Assembly (NCBI GenBank): GCA_965207385.1
Contig: CBDBLZ010000019.1
Coordinates: forward strand, 62,001-126,000
Origin: CAZXEU01 sp965207385
GTDB lineage: Bacteria; Bacteroidota; Rhodothermia; Rhodothermales; Bin80
Direction: 5' to 3'
DNA: 64,000 nucleotides
Part shown: in pieces, positions 33,213 to 42,186 of the stretch
Numbering within the stretch: the first letter of the stretch is position 1
Layout of the letters: each line of letters begins with the position of its first letter
Made by a program: the position numbers and the translations under genes
The notes under the pieces: model-generated
The model's input: the letters and a program-made list of their open reading frames with translations, nothing else
Told to the model about the DNA's origin: nothing
Database searches by the model: none

Positions 33213-35786
33213 ATGAAGTCTCTCGCTCTACTGGCCGCTTTCTGCGTCTTCCTGTCGCTATGCCAGGTCGCGCGCGCACAATTGCAGGTGTCAGGTACCG
33301 TCGTATCCAGCGAAACGCACGACCCCCTGCCGGGCGTAACCGTGGTGATTGATGGTACGCTTACCGGAACGATAACGAACCAGGAAGGGGCATTCGAGAT
33401 TACCGTTCGCACCGCGGACGACATACTGGTCTTTTCGTTTGTCGGCTACCGGACGCAGCGATACGCGGTGCGTGCGGGACAGGCTGCAATCGAGATTGAA
33501 TTGGAGCCCGATGTCGTCAGGCTCGAAGAAATCAGCGTCGTTGCGGACGAGCTCCGGACGTTTGCCAGTAACGTTGTGTCCGAGCCGATGCTGCGACAGC
33601 AACCTGCAGTCGCAAGCGTGGCGGGCGTGGTGGACAACCTGCCCGGCGTATCCGTTCAGGAGGGTGATTCCTATGGTCTGGACGATTGGTCGAGCAGCGT
33701 GGCCATGCGTGGATACCAGGTTACCATAACGGATGTCCAGATCGGGACTACCGTGGACGGCTTGCCCAATGGAACGTCCGATTACTGGAGTGGAGCGAAG
33801 GCGGGCCGGTTCGTCGACCCGGCCAATCTGGGAGCCGTCGAAGTATCCCAGGGTACGGCCGACATTGCCTCGCTGTCGGTGGAAGCCCTGGGCGGGACGA
33901 TTCATTATCGAACTAGCGACCCGGCCGATGAGCGCCTCTATACTGTTTCGGCTACGGTCGGGGAGCACGATGCCAAGCGCATCGCGATGCGCATAGATAC
34001 CGGTCCGATTCTTGGCGGTAAGGCACATTCCTGGGTCTTCGCGACCAGGCAGGAATCATCCGACTGGGTCCAGGGCTCTGCCCGCAATGAACGGGAGCAC
34101 GTTGCGGCCAAGGTCGCGACAAGCCTCGGATCTACGGCCCTTACAAGCTACTTCTCGCATGACCGTATCCATGAGGATGTCTACCAGCGCCTTTACAGCG
34201 ACGCGGACTTCAGGGCCAATCCGCGGTGGGACCGTCTGCTGGGCGACTGGCCGGGCGTTCCTTACCTGAACCAGTTCTATCGGCCTGGCTGGCAGACGCG
34301 GCGGAGCAACACGTTTGGTTACGTCAAGGCGGACAGGCAAAACGATGCCGGGATTTCAACTACGATCAGCGCGTATTTCCACTTCAACCGCGGCCGGGGA
34401 GACTGGCTTCCGCCCTACATCGTGGATGTAAGAAATGATGGCGGCGGGCCGGAGTCGGAGCTGGTGGGCGGACCTACGGTCCGGGGCGGCGAACAGCTTG
34501 GTGTAATACGATTCGTCGACCGCGCCGGCGCGGCGGTGGCTCCAATCGAGGGCTGCACGTCTTCCTACATTTTCAACTACTACGGCGCGGGGGGGGCGGA
34601 AGTCGATCCGGGATGTCATCCGGGGGCAACGGCCGTGCAGTCGTACCGCCACAGCCACTACGGCAAGGATCGCTTTGGCCTGTCCGTCGATGAACAGTGG
34701 ATCTCCAGTATAGGGGCCGCTACGAATTCGCTTCGCTCCGGACTCTGGTATGAGCGTTCAACGCGCCACCTTGCACGCGATTGGCACCGGATTCTGGACC
34801 CAGCATTAAGCATGAGGTGGGACGAACGGGCCTACTGGCACCAATACGAGTGGGATTTTCCGCAGGCGGTAACCAGATACTATGTAGAGGACAAGCTCTT
34901 TGCGGGTCCCGTAACCGTGACCGCAGGCGTGAGGCAGTTTTTCGTCAAGGTCGAGCGTGAGGACCAGTTCGGGGCCCAGCAGGATCTGGCCGTGGAATCC
35001 GATTCCGAATTTCTCCTCTCCGGAGGAGTCACGTACGAGCCGCCGGTAGAAGGTTTGCGCGTCTTTGCGGGCTACGCCCAGAATTTCAAGGCCATCGGCA
35101 GCACGCTGCTGGAGGTACCAGGAAGAAGTCTGGATGAACTGGAGCCTGAATCAGCCTCCAACATAGATGTCGGCTTGCAGTACTCGGGTAGCCGAATGGC
35201 ACTGAGCGGAACCTGGTATACTTCCGACTTCAAGAACCGGATCTTTTACCTCGGACCGCAGACAACTGCCGGGCCGAACTACCTGATTCCGGGGGGAGGC
35301 GCCTATTTCAACGCGGGAGGAATCAGTGCCAGCGGCATTGAGCTGGCCGCGACCCTGCAGCTTCCGCACCAGCTGTCGCTTTACAGCAGTTTTACGCTCA
35401 ACAGTTCGGAGTACACGGGCACAGGTGATCCTCTGGTTGACGCTAGCCAGGGCATTGCACCCGGCAGCGACGTCACAGGTCTTCCCGACCGGCTATGGGC
35501 CATCGCGCTCGACAGGACCGGACCGCTGAGCGCTGGTGTCTCGGCCAAGTACACTTCAGAGCGGCGCGTAAGTCTTGCGGCCGATTGGTACGCGGACGCA
35601 TACTGGATGGTGGACGCATACGTCATTCTCTCGGGCGAGGCCCTGGGTCACTTGCTGCGCTCGACAGAATTCTCGCTCGTAGCCAGCAATCTTCTGAACT
35701 CAACCTACCTGTCAACCATCACTGAAAACGCGGCGTGGCTCGGAGGACCGAGGACGATCTCGATGACCACGACCGTAACGTTCTAG
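33213..35786 (+). CDS. TonB-dependent outer-membrane receptor with carboxypeptidase-like N-terminal domain
   Basis: This 857-residue receptor imports an unknown large substrate. From the ATG at 33213: signal peptide (LALLAAFCVFLSLCQVARA), a carboxypeptidase-like regulatory domain (about 24-105: VSGTVVSSETHDPLPGVTV, ITNQEGAFEITV), a plug domain (PAVASVAGVVDNLPGVSVQE, VEVSQGTADIASLSVEALGG), then a 22-strand type barrel ending in TISMTTTVTF with a C-terminal phenylalanine. No SusD-like lipoprotein lies next to it, so it is more likely an iron-siderophore, vitamin or peptide receptor than a SusC glycan importer. It may be energised by either TonB protein at 10.5-12.2 kb. The start lies about 290 bases after nrdJ. 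Confidence 0.92.
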   Translation: MKSLALLAAFCVFLSLCQVARAQLQVSGTVVSSETHDPLPGVTVVIDGTLTGTITNQEGAFEITVRTADDILVFSFVGYRTQRYAVRAGQAAIEIELEPDVVRLEEISVVADELRTFASNVVSEPMLRQQPAVASVAGVVDNLPGVSVQEGDSYGLDDWSSSVAMRGYQVTITDVQIGTTVDGLPNGTSDYWSGAKAGRFVDPANLGAVEVSQGTADIASLSVEALGGTIHYRTSDPADERLYTVSATVGEHDAKRIAMRIDTGPILGGKAHSWVFATRQESSDWVQGSARNEREHVAAKVATSLGSTALTSYFSHDRIHEDVYQRLYSDADFRANPRWDRLLGDWPGVPYLNQFYRPGWQTRRSNTFGYVKADRQNDAGISTTISAYFHFNRGRGDWLPPYIVDVRNDGGGPESELVGGPTVRGGEQLGVIRFVDRAGAAVAPIEGCTSSYIFNYYGAGGAEVDPGCHPGATAVQSYRHSHYGKDRFGLSVDEQWISSIGAATNSLRSGLWYERSTRHLARDWHRILDPALSMRWDERAYWHQYEWDFPQAVTRYYVEDKLFAGPVTVTAGVRQFFVKVEREDQFGAQQDLAVESDSEFLLSGGVTYEPPVEGLRVFAGYAQNFKAIGSTLLEVPGRSLDELEPESASNIDVGLQYSGSRMALSGTWYTSDFKNRIFYLGPQTTAGPNYLIPGGGAYFNAGGISASGIELAATLQLPHQLSLYSSFTLNSSEYTGTGDPLVDASQGIAPGSDVTGLPDRLWAIALDRTGPLSAGVSAKYTSERRVSLAADWYADAYWMVDAYVILSGEALGHLLRSTEFSLVASNLLNSTYLSTITENAAWLGGPRTISMTTTVTF

Positions 35787-36368
35787 AGAGACCGGCCCTT
35801 GCCACCATCTGCAATGGCCGCGCGCAGCACCCGGCCCTATTGCGCAGTCGTGCACGAGGCGAATCCTCGCCCTACTGATTGCACTTGCCACTTCAAGCTC
35901 ACGTAAGACTGACGTGGACTTCACTGTGGGGCGATGCCCGTCCTTTCGGCCCGTGGCAGTCGATGCGATTAGCGCAGGCTGATCGGCTGCGTTCCGCGTG
36001 GTATTGGCAGCACGATATTGGTTCGCCGGGACATGCGCGGGCTTTGGCAGGCCCGGAATCGGGCAGCCGCACGCCCGAAATCCTCTGCTGATTCCGGCCT
36101 GGCCACGAGAGTCCGAGAGGCAGGCCTGCCAGTCCGGGGCCCAGGGACAGGAACGGGAGAACGAGGCCAGTGCGCAGGCTTGCTGATGCCAAGTGCCATG
36201 CCCGGTCCGACATTCCTGAACTTGGGAAAATGCCCGCACGACACGTCCATGCAGGAGCAGGACGCGCCTTTTACGTAAAGACGGCCTGACGGAATTTCCC
36301 CGTGATTCCGCTTCTGCGCTTACTGTTGGCGGAACAGAACTCAGCCGGTCCCGCTGCCGCCGCGCTGC
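35787..36368. other. Convergent gap without recognised gene
   Basis: These 582 bases lie between the receptor (plus) and the VCBS lipoprotein (minus). Several short frames exist on both strands, but none gives a protein-like sequence with a plausible start, and their composition looks like chance. Short inverted repeats such as TTCCGC/GCGGAA (near 36305-36335) could form terminators for the converging genes. No RNA gene was recognised. Confidence 0.45.
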
Positions 36369-38189
36369 CTACGGGAGGGTCAGGTTTTCGTAGTAAACGA
36401 GCCCTCCTCCCAGTCCGCCGCTAAACAGGTCGAAGTCGCCGTCGCCGTCGATGTCGGCAAACTTGGGAACTGCATAGATCGGCAGGGGAAAGTCAAGGGA
36501 GCCGGCATCCTCGAAAAGCGGCAGCTGCGCGGTACCGATGTTTCTGAACAGTAGGGCACTTCTGCCTTCCCGTCCAACAATCAGGTCCATGTCACCGTCC
36601 ATGTCCAGATCCGCGAACGTGGGTGTGCTCCTGCGGCCGACGTCTATGCCCTCAAACTTGTCACTAACAAGCTCGAATGCGGGCTCGGTCGCGTCTCCGA
36701 CGTTGCGGTAAAAGTTGAGGTCACCGGAAGATTCGCCGACAAACAGGTCCATGTCGCCGTCTGCATCGATGTCCACCAATGCGGGAGTGGAATTGCTGCC
36801 TCTGGTAAGCTTTACATAGCCGTCCTGCACGAGCGTGAACGCAGGACTAGCGGGGCTGCCATCGTTACGGAAGTAGGCAATACCCTTGTTCCAGGTACCG
36901 GCCAGCATGTCCATATCCCCATCTGCATCGAGGTCCGCGATGGCAGGAGCGTAGTGAAAGCGTCCGGTTATGTCCAGCCGGCCCTTCAGCACGAATTCGG
37001 GGTCGCGTTCGCCGCCTTGATTCTCGAAATGGTAGATGGCCGCGGTGTCGAAGGCGTCCGCTTCGATCTTGTTGGAAAGCAACAGGTCCAGGTCGCCATC
37101 AGCGTCCAGGTCCGCAAAGGTCGGTATGGTCTCCGCTCCAATGTCGATGGACCTCAGGAATGTTCGCGTTCGCAGCGTGAAATCCTGGCCATCTGCTTCG
37201 AGGAAATAGAGATTCTCTGCTGAGGTGTGGTTCGGATTGAAGGCACCGCCAAGCACGCCCACAAACAAATCCTCGTCGCCGTCCGCGTCAATGTCCGCGA
37301 AAATGGGGGCATTGTATCCGCTCGTGCTCACGGGGTCTTCCGTAGGGAATGGCAGGGGCTCCCCCCGAAGGCTTGGCTGCTCACAAGACCCCGTATTTGG
37401 AATCAGCAGCACGCCGGGCTCGAAGAAGTCTCCCCAGAAAAGGTCCAGGTCTCCGTCCTTGTCCACGTCGTGAAAGGTCATCGTGTTGGCGCCGTGCATC
37501 GTCCCGAACTGTGACACGATTTCTATGTCTTCAAACCGGTCGGTCACCAGCCTGAAACGCGGTATGTCACGCTCGTCCTTGCCAATGGACTCGTAGCGCC
37601 GCACCGTTCCGTCCACGCGCCCCACGAACAGATCCATCCGGCCGTCGCAGTCCAGATCCGTGAAGTGCGGGATGTTCTGCCGGTCTGCAAACAGGGGCTC
37701 ACCGTCCGCGTCGCGCAGCGAGTCCGCATCCGGCACGAATCGGGGCGCCGTCGGCGAGCCCTCGTTGCGAAAGAGCCGGACGTAGCTGAAAGGCATTTCT
37801 CCCAAGAGGTCGAGGTCTCCGTCGTCGTCCAGGTCTACGAACCGGTACCATTCGCCTACGTCAAGTCCGAGGTACTGGTCCGTGCGCCAGACAAACCGGG
37901 CCTCCGACGGGCTGCCCGCATTCTCAAAGAACTTGACCTCTCCCGTCAATTCCTGGACAAACAGATCGTGGTCGCCATCTCCGTCAATGTCCGCAAATTG
38001 GGGCCTCGGAAGGTTGAGCCCGCCCATGAAAGCATGCTCCAGAACGGCACCCGAGGAGTCCCGTACCACGAATGGATAGGCGCGGTGCTCGAATGGTGGG
38101 GGGAAGGTGGCGGGACCGAGGGCACCGCGCGGACCGGCGCAACCTGCAAGGATTACAGCACTCGCAAAGGCAACGGCGAATTTCAGCAT
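36369..38189 (-). CDS. VCBS/FG-GAP repeat lipoprotein
   Basis: The 606-residue protein begins at the ATG at 38189 with a lipoprotein signal (MLKFAVAFASAVILAGCAG, lipobox LAGC). The rest consists of about ten VCBS/FG-GAP-type repeats, each centred on a calcium-binding DxDxDGDxD loop (for example FADIDGDGDHDLFV, FVDLDDDGDLDLLG, FADLDADGDLDLLL, FADIDGDGDFDLFS), spaced about 55-60 residues apart. This predicts a calcium-stabilised integrin-alpha-like beta-propeller at the cell surface. It lies 37 bases downstream of the propeller gene on the same strand and is likely to be in one operon with it and the two choice-of-anchor-B genes. Role inferred: surface adhesion or binding. Confidence 0.88.
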   Translation of the reverse strand: MLKFAVAFASAVILAGCAGPRGALGPATFPPPFEHRAYPFVVRDSSGAVLEHAFMGGLNLPRPQFADIDGDGDHDLFVQELTGEVKFFENAGSPSEARFVWRTDQYLGLDVGEWYRFVDLDDDGDLDLLGEMPFSYVRLFRNEGSPTAPRFVPDADSLRDADGEPLFADRQNIPHFTDLDCDGRMDLFVGRVDGTVRRYESIGKDERDIPRFRLVTDRFEDIEIVSQFGTMHGANTMTFHDVDKDGDLDLFWGDFFEPGVLLIPNTGSCEQPSLRGEPLPFPTEDPVSTSGYNAPIFADIDADGDEDLFVGVLGGAFNPNHTSAENLYFLEADGQDFTLRTRTFLRSIDIGAETIPTFADLDADGDLDLLLSNKIEADAFDTAAIYHFENQGGERDPEFVLKGRLDITGRFHYAPAIADLDADGDMDMLAGTWNKGIAYFRNDGSPASPAFTLVQDGYVKLTRGSNSTPALVDIDADGDMDLFVGESSGDLNFYRNVGDATEPAFELVSDKFEGIDVGRRSTPTFADLDMDGDMDLIVGREGRSALLFRNIGTAQLPLFEDAGSLDFPLPIYAVPKFADIDGDGDFDLFSGGLGGGLVYYENLTLP

Positions 38190-38226
38190 TGAAAAATGGC
38201 ACGGCAGCGGCGTGCCCGGGCATTGG

Positions 38227-39570
38227 CTAGTCATGTGGTGCAGCCGCCAGGCCGGTGGCATTGGGTCCGATTTCGAGCATTTTGACAATCTCCCTGTCTT
38301 CAACGCTGATAACCGCCACGGCGCCGGGCTGGCCTTCAAATCCGTAGCGCGACGAGTAGGCGCCATTAAGGTTGTTGTTTGAAATGAACACGAACTGGCC
38401 ATCCGGTGAGACGGCTGCGCCGTGTGGCTGCGCCAAGCCGCCGATGACGGCCGTTACGTCGCGCTCAACAACATCCACCACGGTGACCGTGCCCGCCATC
38501 TTGTTGCCGAACCAGACGTGTCGTCCTGTTGGTTCGAATACCGGATGCCAGGGCGCCGCGCCTACGGCTACGGAGTCGACCAGCGATGGACTCGCGGGCG
38601 TCGTAGTGTCGAAAAACAGCAGTCTCCCCGTCAGCTGACCGCCCACGACCATGGTGCCGCCGTCCGGGGTGAGGGCGAACTGCACGAGCGTATGGATTGG
38701 GCCCTCGATGGGAAAGAGCTCCACGCTCTCCGACGTGTCGTCAAGCGTCGCCATGCGATTCTCCGCGAGGCTGCCCACGTAGACGTGGACGCCGTCCGGA
38801 TGAATGGCGAGTGCGTGCGGTCGCGGAAAGAAGACATCGATTTCGTCAATTTCCATCGTCGAACGCGTGATTCTGCCGATGCGCTGCGGAGGGTTCACAG
38901 CCTTCATGGACCGGCCGACAAAAAGGGCGTCCTCCTGTCTGTGCAGTGCCAGCATGCCCGGACGCTCGAAGTTGGTCTGACCAATCAGTTCGTTGTCCCG
39001 ATTGAACTTCAGCACCACATCATCGCCGATTAGCGATACGTACCACGCGGAACCGCCCGGTTCTACGGCCACGTGGTGCGGCCGCGAATCGCTGGTAAAA
39101 CCCAATTCTTCCAGCTTTATGGTTCGGACTACCACCTGCGCGTCCATGTCTATCACGGATATGGCAGCGGCACCTTCGTTGCACGCGTACAGCAGATTGA
39201 CAGCGTCTGCATAGGGCACGGCGCCGCCATCGTTTCGGGCGCCTCCGTCAATCCATTCGCGCACAAGGGAGATCTCCCGCTCCGTCAACTGATCCGCGTG
39301 TTCGCGGAGGGGATGATCCTCTCCCAGGTCCGTGGCAAGCCTCACCAGGAGGCTGTTCTCCGAATCGAAGGGTATCAGAACCTGACCGTAATCGGAACCC
39401 CGTATCAGCGATTGCCACGAGTCGAGGGCAAGCCCCGTCTCCTGCTCCAGCAGGGGCGCGAACCTTTCCTGAAGCAGGGGAAGAATGTCGTTAGAAAAGG
39501 ATCCGTCCTGGCCATTGGCACCTGTGACCAGGAGGGTGGATGCCAGGAAGGCGGCGACGAAATGGCGCAT
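38227..39570 (-). CDS. Exported YVTN-type beta-propeller with haem-less cytochrome-like N-terminal domain
   Basis: The 447-residue protein starts at the ATG at 39570 with a signal peptide (MRHFVAAFLASTLLVTGANG). Residues about 24-110 resemble the planctomycete-type cytochrome c domain (FSNDILPLLQERF, then LALDSWQSLIRGSDYGQVL, PFDSENSLLVRL and REISLVREWIDGGA), but where the CxxCH haem site should be the sequence has no cysteine or histidine pair. The rest is a seven-bladed YVTN/lactonase-like propeller (SVIDMDAQVVVRTIKLEELG, PHHVAVEPGGSAWYVS, PHALAIHPDGVHVYVG, PHGAAVSPDGQFVFIS). It sits 17 bases after the first choice-of-anchor-B gene on the same strand. The function is probably binding or scaffolding at the periplasm or outer surface; electron transfer through the N-terminal domain is not possible. 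Confidence 0.8.
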   Translation of the reverse strand: MRHFVAAFLASTLLVTGANGQDGSFSNDILPLLQERFAPLLEQETGLALDSWQSLIRGSDYGQVLIPFDSENSLLVRLATDLGEDHPLREHADQLTEREISLVREWIDGGARNDGGAVPYADAVNLLYACNEGAAAISVIDMDAQVVVRTIKLEELGFTSDSRPHHVAVEPGGSAWYVSLIGDDVVLKFNRDNELIGQTNFERPGMLALHRQEDALFVGRSMKAVNPPQRIGRITRSTMEIDEIDVFFPRPHALAIHPDGVHVYVGSLAENRMATLDDTSESVELFPIEGPIHTLVQFALTPDGGTMVVGGQLTGRLLFFDTTTPASPSLVDSVAVGAAPWHPVFEPTGRHVWFGNKMAGTVTVVDVVERDVTAVIGGLAQPHGAAVSPDGQFVFISNNNLNGAYSSRYGFEGQPGAVAVISVEDREIVKMLEIGPNATGLAAAPHD

Positions 39571-39587
39571 CACGATGTCGGGTTGGA

Positions 39588-41960
39588 TCAGGTATCAACG
39601 GTGCGTTTCCTGAGCACGAACAGGCCTTCGTTCATACTCGTAATTACGATGGATCCGCTCGGGAAATACGGATAGTTGCTCCAGGATCCGCCGAAGCCCG
39701 GCTTGTCGGTTCCGGCGGGTACGGAGTCAAAGAACCCTACCTCCACGGGATTGGCCACGTCGCTGATGTCCAGTATGCGCAGTCCGCTCAGGTAGTTGGA
39801 CTGGTACATCAGGTTGTCCAGGATATAGAGATTGTGGTCGCTGGCCTTGTTTTCGGAAACATGTTCCGCAATCAGTTGCGGATCGTCTAGGTCTGCCACA
39901 TCCCAGATAAGCGTCCGTGTCCCGTCCACCTTGCCGTCAAGCTCGTCCAGCTCGTCATTCATGTAAAAGTGGCTCTGGTCCTCCGTCAGCCATCCCTGGT
40001 GTGAATAGACGACGTTGGGATAAGAGGCTGTGGCCAGCGAAACGGGATTCTCCTTGTCGCTGACGTCGGCAATGCTCAGTGCAGTCTCGTTGGCCCCGAA
40101 ACAGATCTCCTTGCCGCGATGCTCTGCATCCGGACCTTCGTACATGACGCACTGCGCGTCGTGCGAATAGCCGGTGCCGCTTCTTCCGGTACCTACGTCG
40201 GCAAAGCATCCTGCAAAGGTCGGATTGGCTGGCTCCTGCAAGTTGATCATATGGAGGCCGCCCCCGCACGTTTCGCCACCGCCCCTGCTTCCGACCGCAT
40301 ATGCGTAGCCCGATTCCTCGTTGATCACGATGTTGTGCGAGCTGAAGATCTCCCGGTAGATGGCGCTCTCTTCAAACGTTACCGGCATATCTGCCGCGTC
40401 GCGAAGCTGCGTCAGGTCAAAGACCTGCACGCCATGGGCTCCAGCACCGTCGGCGACGATGTAGGCATGGTCCCTGTATACTTTGACATCTCTCCACGCA
40501 TTGGGATTGGCCCCTTCCGTTAGCGGCAGGTCGCCGACATAGACCGGATTCAAGGGATCCGTAATATCCACAAAGGACGTTCCATCCGACCTCCCCACCA
40601 GGGCATACTCGCGACTGGTTTCGGGGTCTGCCCATCCCCATATGTCGTTAAGATGCACCGAGCCGGAGGCGCCAAGCTCGTCGAGGGGCATAAAGGATAG
40701 AAGGTCCACTTCGCTGCAGTTGAACTGGCCGGCCATGCCCGCCTCGCACTCTGCCGGACCACTGGCGACAAGCTCCACGTGGGGCACCAGGCTGATGCGA
40801 CTGTCTTTGGTGATTGCTCCGGACTCCGGATCCACCATCAGCACGGATGCGGCTCCGTCGCCAAAATTCGCGCCCGGCGCGGTACTCACGACCAGACGGT
40901 CGACTGCTGCGACAGCAAATCCGAATAGCTGATCGCCGTCATCTCCCCTCATGCTTCCGGTTTCCGTCCACGTACCATCGGCGCTTCTGGCAAACGCGTA
41001 TACGGCACCGCCAGCCTGGAAGGCTAACGGTGCGCCTACATACAGCCGGCCCGCCGAATTCGCCATTCGCATGCCGAAAAAGTCCATCCCGCCTTCGGTC
41101 GATGCAGCGATTGTCTGGGAAGTCCAGTTTTCCGATTCGTCCCGCTCGAAAATCACGACGGCGCCGGGCGGCGGCATGGCGCCTTCCTCAAGGTCCGTTC
41201 CGGGTCCGGGCCCCGGAGAACCCGCGGCCAGCGTATTGCTATCGAGCAGCTCCAGGGAAACGCCCAAGCTGTAGACCTGGGACGCATCATCGGTCAGCAT
41301 GCGCTCTAGTTGGTAGATGCCATCGCCGCGGCCGTAGACGTACACGGCCCCGTTCTGCCCGTGCCCCGGAGACCCGACAAAGACGCGTTCCGATCCCAGG
41401 GCGAGCGAAGTGCCGAAGTCGCCTGAATCCTGCTCCCCTTCCGGAGTCAGGACGGCTTCCTGCTGCCAGCCTTCTGCGCCAGGCCTGAAAACGATGACGG
41501 CACCGCGCTCACTGTCCTTCGCGGTAGCGAGGAGGATGTTGTCGCCGAGCGCAACTGCTTCTCCAAGCCGAAGCCCTTCTGTCTGCGCAGAACCCGCAAG
41601 CCGGGCAGTTTCCATCCATGCCCCCGAGGCCGCATCGCGATCGAATACATAGACGGCGCCCGCGCCATCTCCGGCACCGGGCGCACCCACCGCCATGCGG
41701 GCACCCGCTACCGAAATCGCAGACCCGAAGCCGTCTCCGGCCGCGCCGTCCGATGCCGTCAGGCTGGCATTGATGTCCCAGCCGGCACCGCTGAGGCTGC
41801 GCTGAAATACCAGGACAGCCCCTGGCGCATCTGTGTTAACCGGCTGACCGATCAGGACCTCCCGATCGCTGACGTCGGCAGCTACACCAAAGTTGGGCTG
41901 CTGGGAGTAGGAAACTGCGGCCAAACCTGTTAGCAGCAGCATGCAGATGAAACTCTTCAT
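39588..41960 (-). CDS. FG-GAP / choice-of-anchor-B surface protein (copy 1)
   Basis: The 790-residue protein starts at the ATG at 41960 with a signal peptide (MKSFICMLLLTGLAAVSYS). The N-terminal half (about 25-385) is an FG-GAP propeller with repeats such as GFGSAISVAGARMAVGAPG and FGTSLALGSERVFVGSPGHG. The C-terminal half (about 400-790) is the choice-of-anchor-B region with LVIVD-like blades (HLNDIWGWADPETSREYALV, SFVDITDPLNPVYVGDLPL, SHNIVINEESGYAYAVGSRG, HDAQCVMYEGPDAEHRGKEI, HQGWLTEDQSHFYMNDE, SDHNLYILDNLMYQSNY). The sequence ends without a T9SS sorting tail. It is one of two adjacent paralogues; the function is unknown, with surface exposure inferred. Confidence 0.87.
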   Translation of the reverse strand: MKSFICMLLLTGLAAVSYSQQPNFGVAADVSDREVLIGQPVNTDAPGAVLVFQRSLSGAGWDINASLTASDGAAGDGFGSAISVAGARMAVGAPGAGDGAGAVYVFDRDAASGAWMETARLAGSAQTEGLRLGEAVALGDNILLATAKDSERGAVIVFRPGAEGWQQEAVLTPEGEQDSGDFGTSLALGSERVFVGSPGHGQNGAVYVYGRGDGIYQLERMLTDDASQVYSLGVSLELLDSNTLAAGSPGPGPGTDLEEGAMPPPGAVVIFERDESENWTSQTIAASTEGGMDFFGMRMANSAGRLYVGAPLAFQAGGAVYAFARSADGTWTETGSMRGDDGDQLFGFAVAAVDRLVVSTAPGANFGDGAASVLMVDPESGAITKDSRISLVPHVELVASGPAECEAGMAGQFNCSEVDLLSFMPLDELGASGSVHLNDIWGWADPETSREYALVGRSDGTSFVDITDPLNPVYVGDLPLTEGANPNAWRDVKVYRDHAYIVADGAGAHGVQVFDLTQLRDAADMPVTFEESAIYREIFSSHNIVINEESGYAYAVGSRGGGETCGGGLHMINLQEPANPTFAGCFADVGTGRSGTGYSHDAQCVMYEGPDAEHRGKEICFGANETALSIADVSDKENPVSLATASYPNVVYSHQGWLTEDQSHFYMNDELDELDGKVDGTRTLIWDVADLDDPQLIAEHVSENKASDHNLYILDNLMYQSNYLSGLRILDISDVANPVEVGFFDSVPAGTDKPGFGGSWSNYPYFPSGSIVITSMNEGLFVLRKRTVDT

Positions 41961-42186
41961 GGCAGAGATATTGGAGCTATGACACAAGCACGGCTAAACG
42001 ATGCTCGTGCGAAAAGGATGCATGCGCTGCAGCGCTATCGCGGCTCGGTCGGCGGCGCTATGCCAATGGCTGTGAGCAGCGCTTTGGCCGTAGCAACGTG
42101 CCTCGCCGGAGCCCCGGTGATGCGCCCACCGGCGCCCGCTGCCGCCCTGGCATGCCGGGTGCCTATGCACCGGCCACAGGCGAGAA

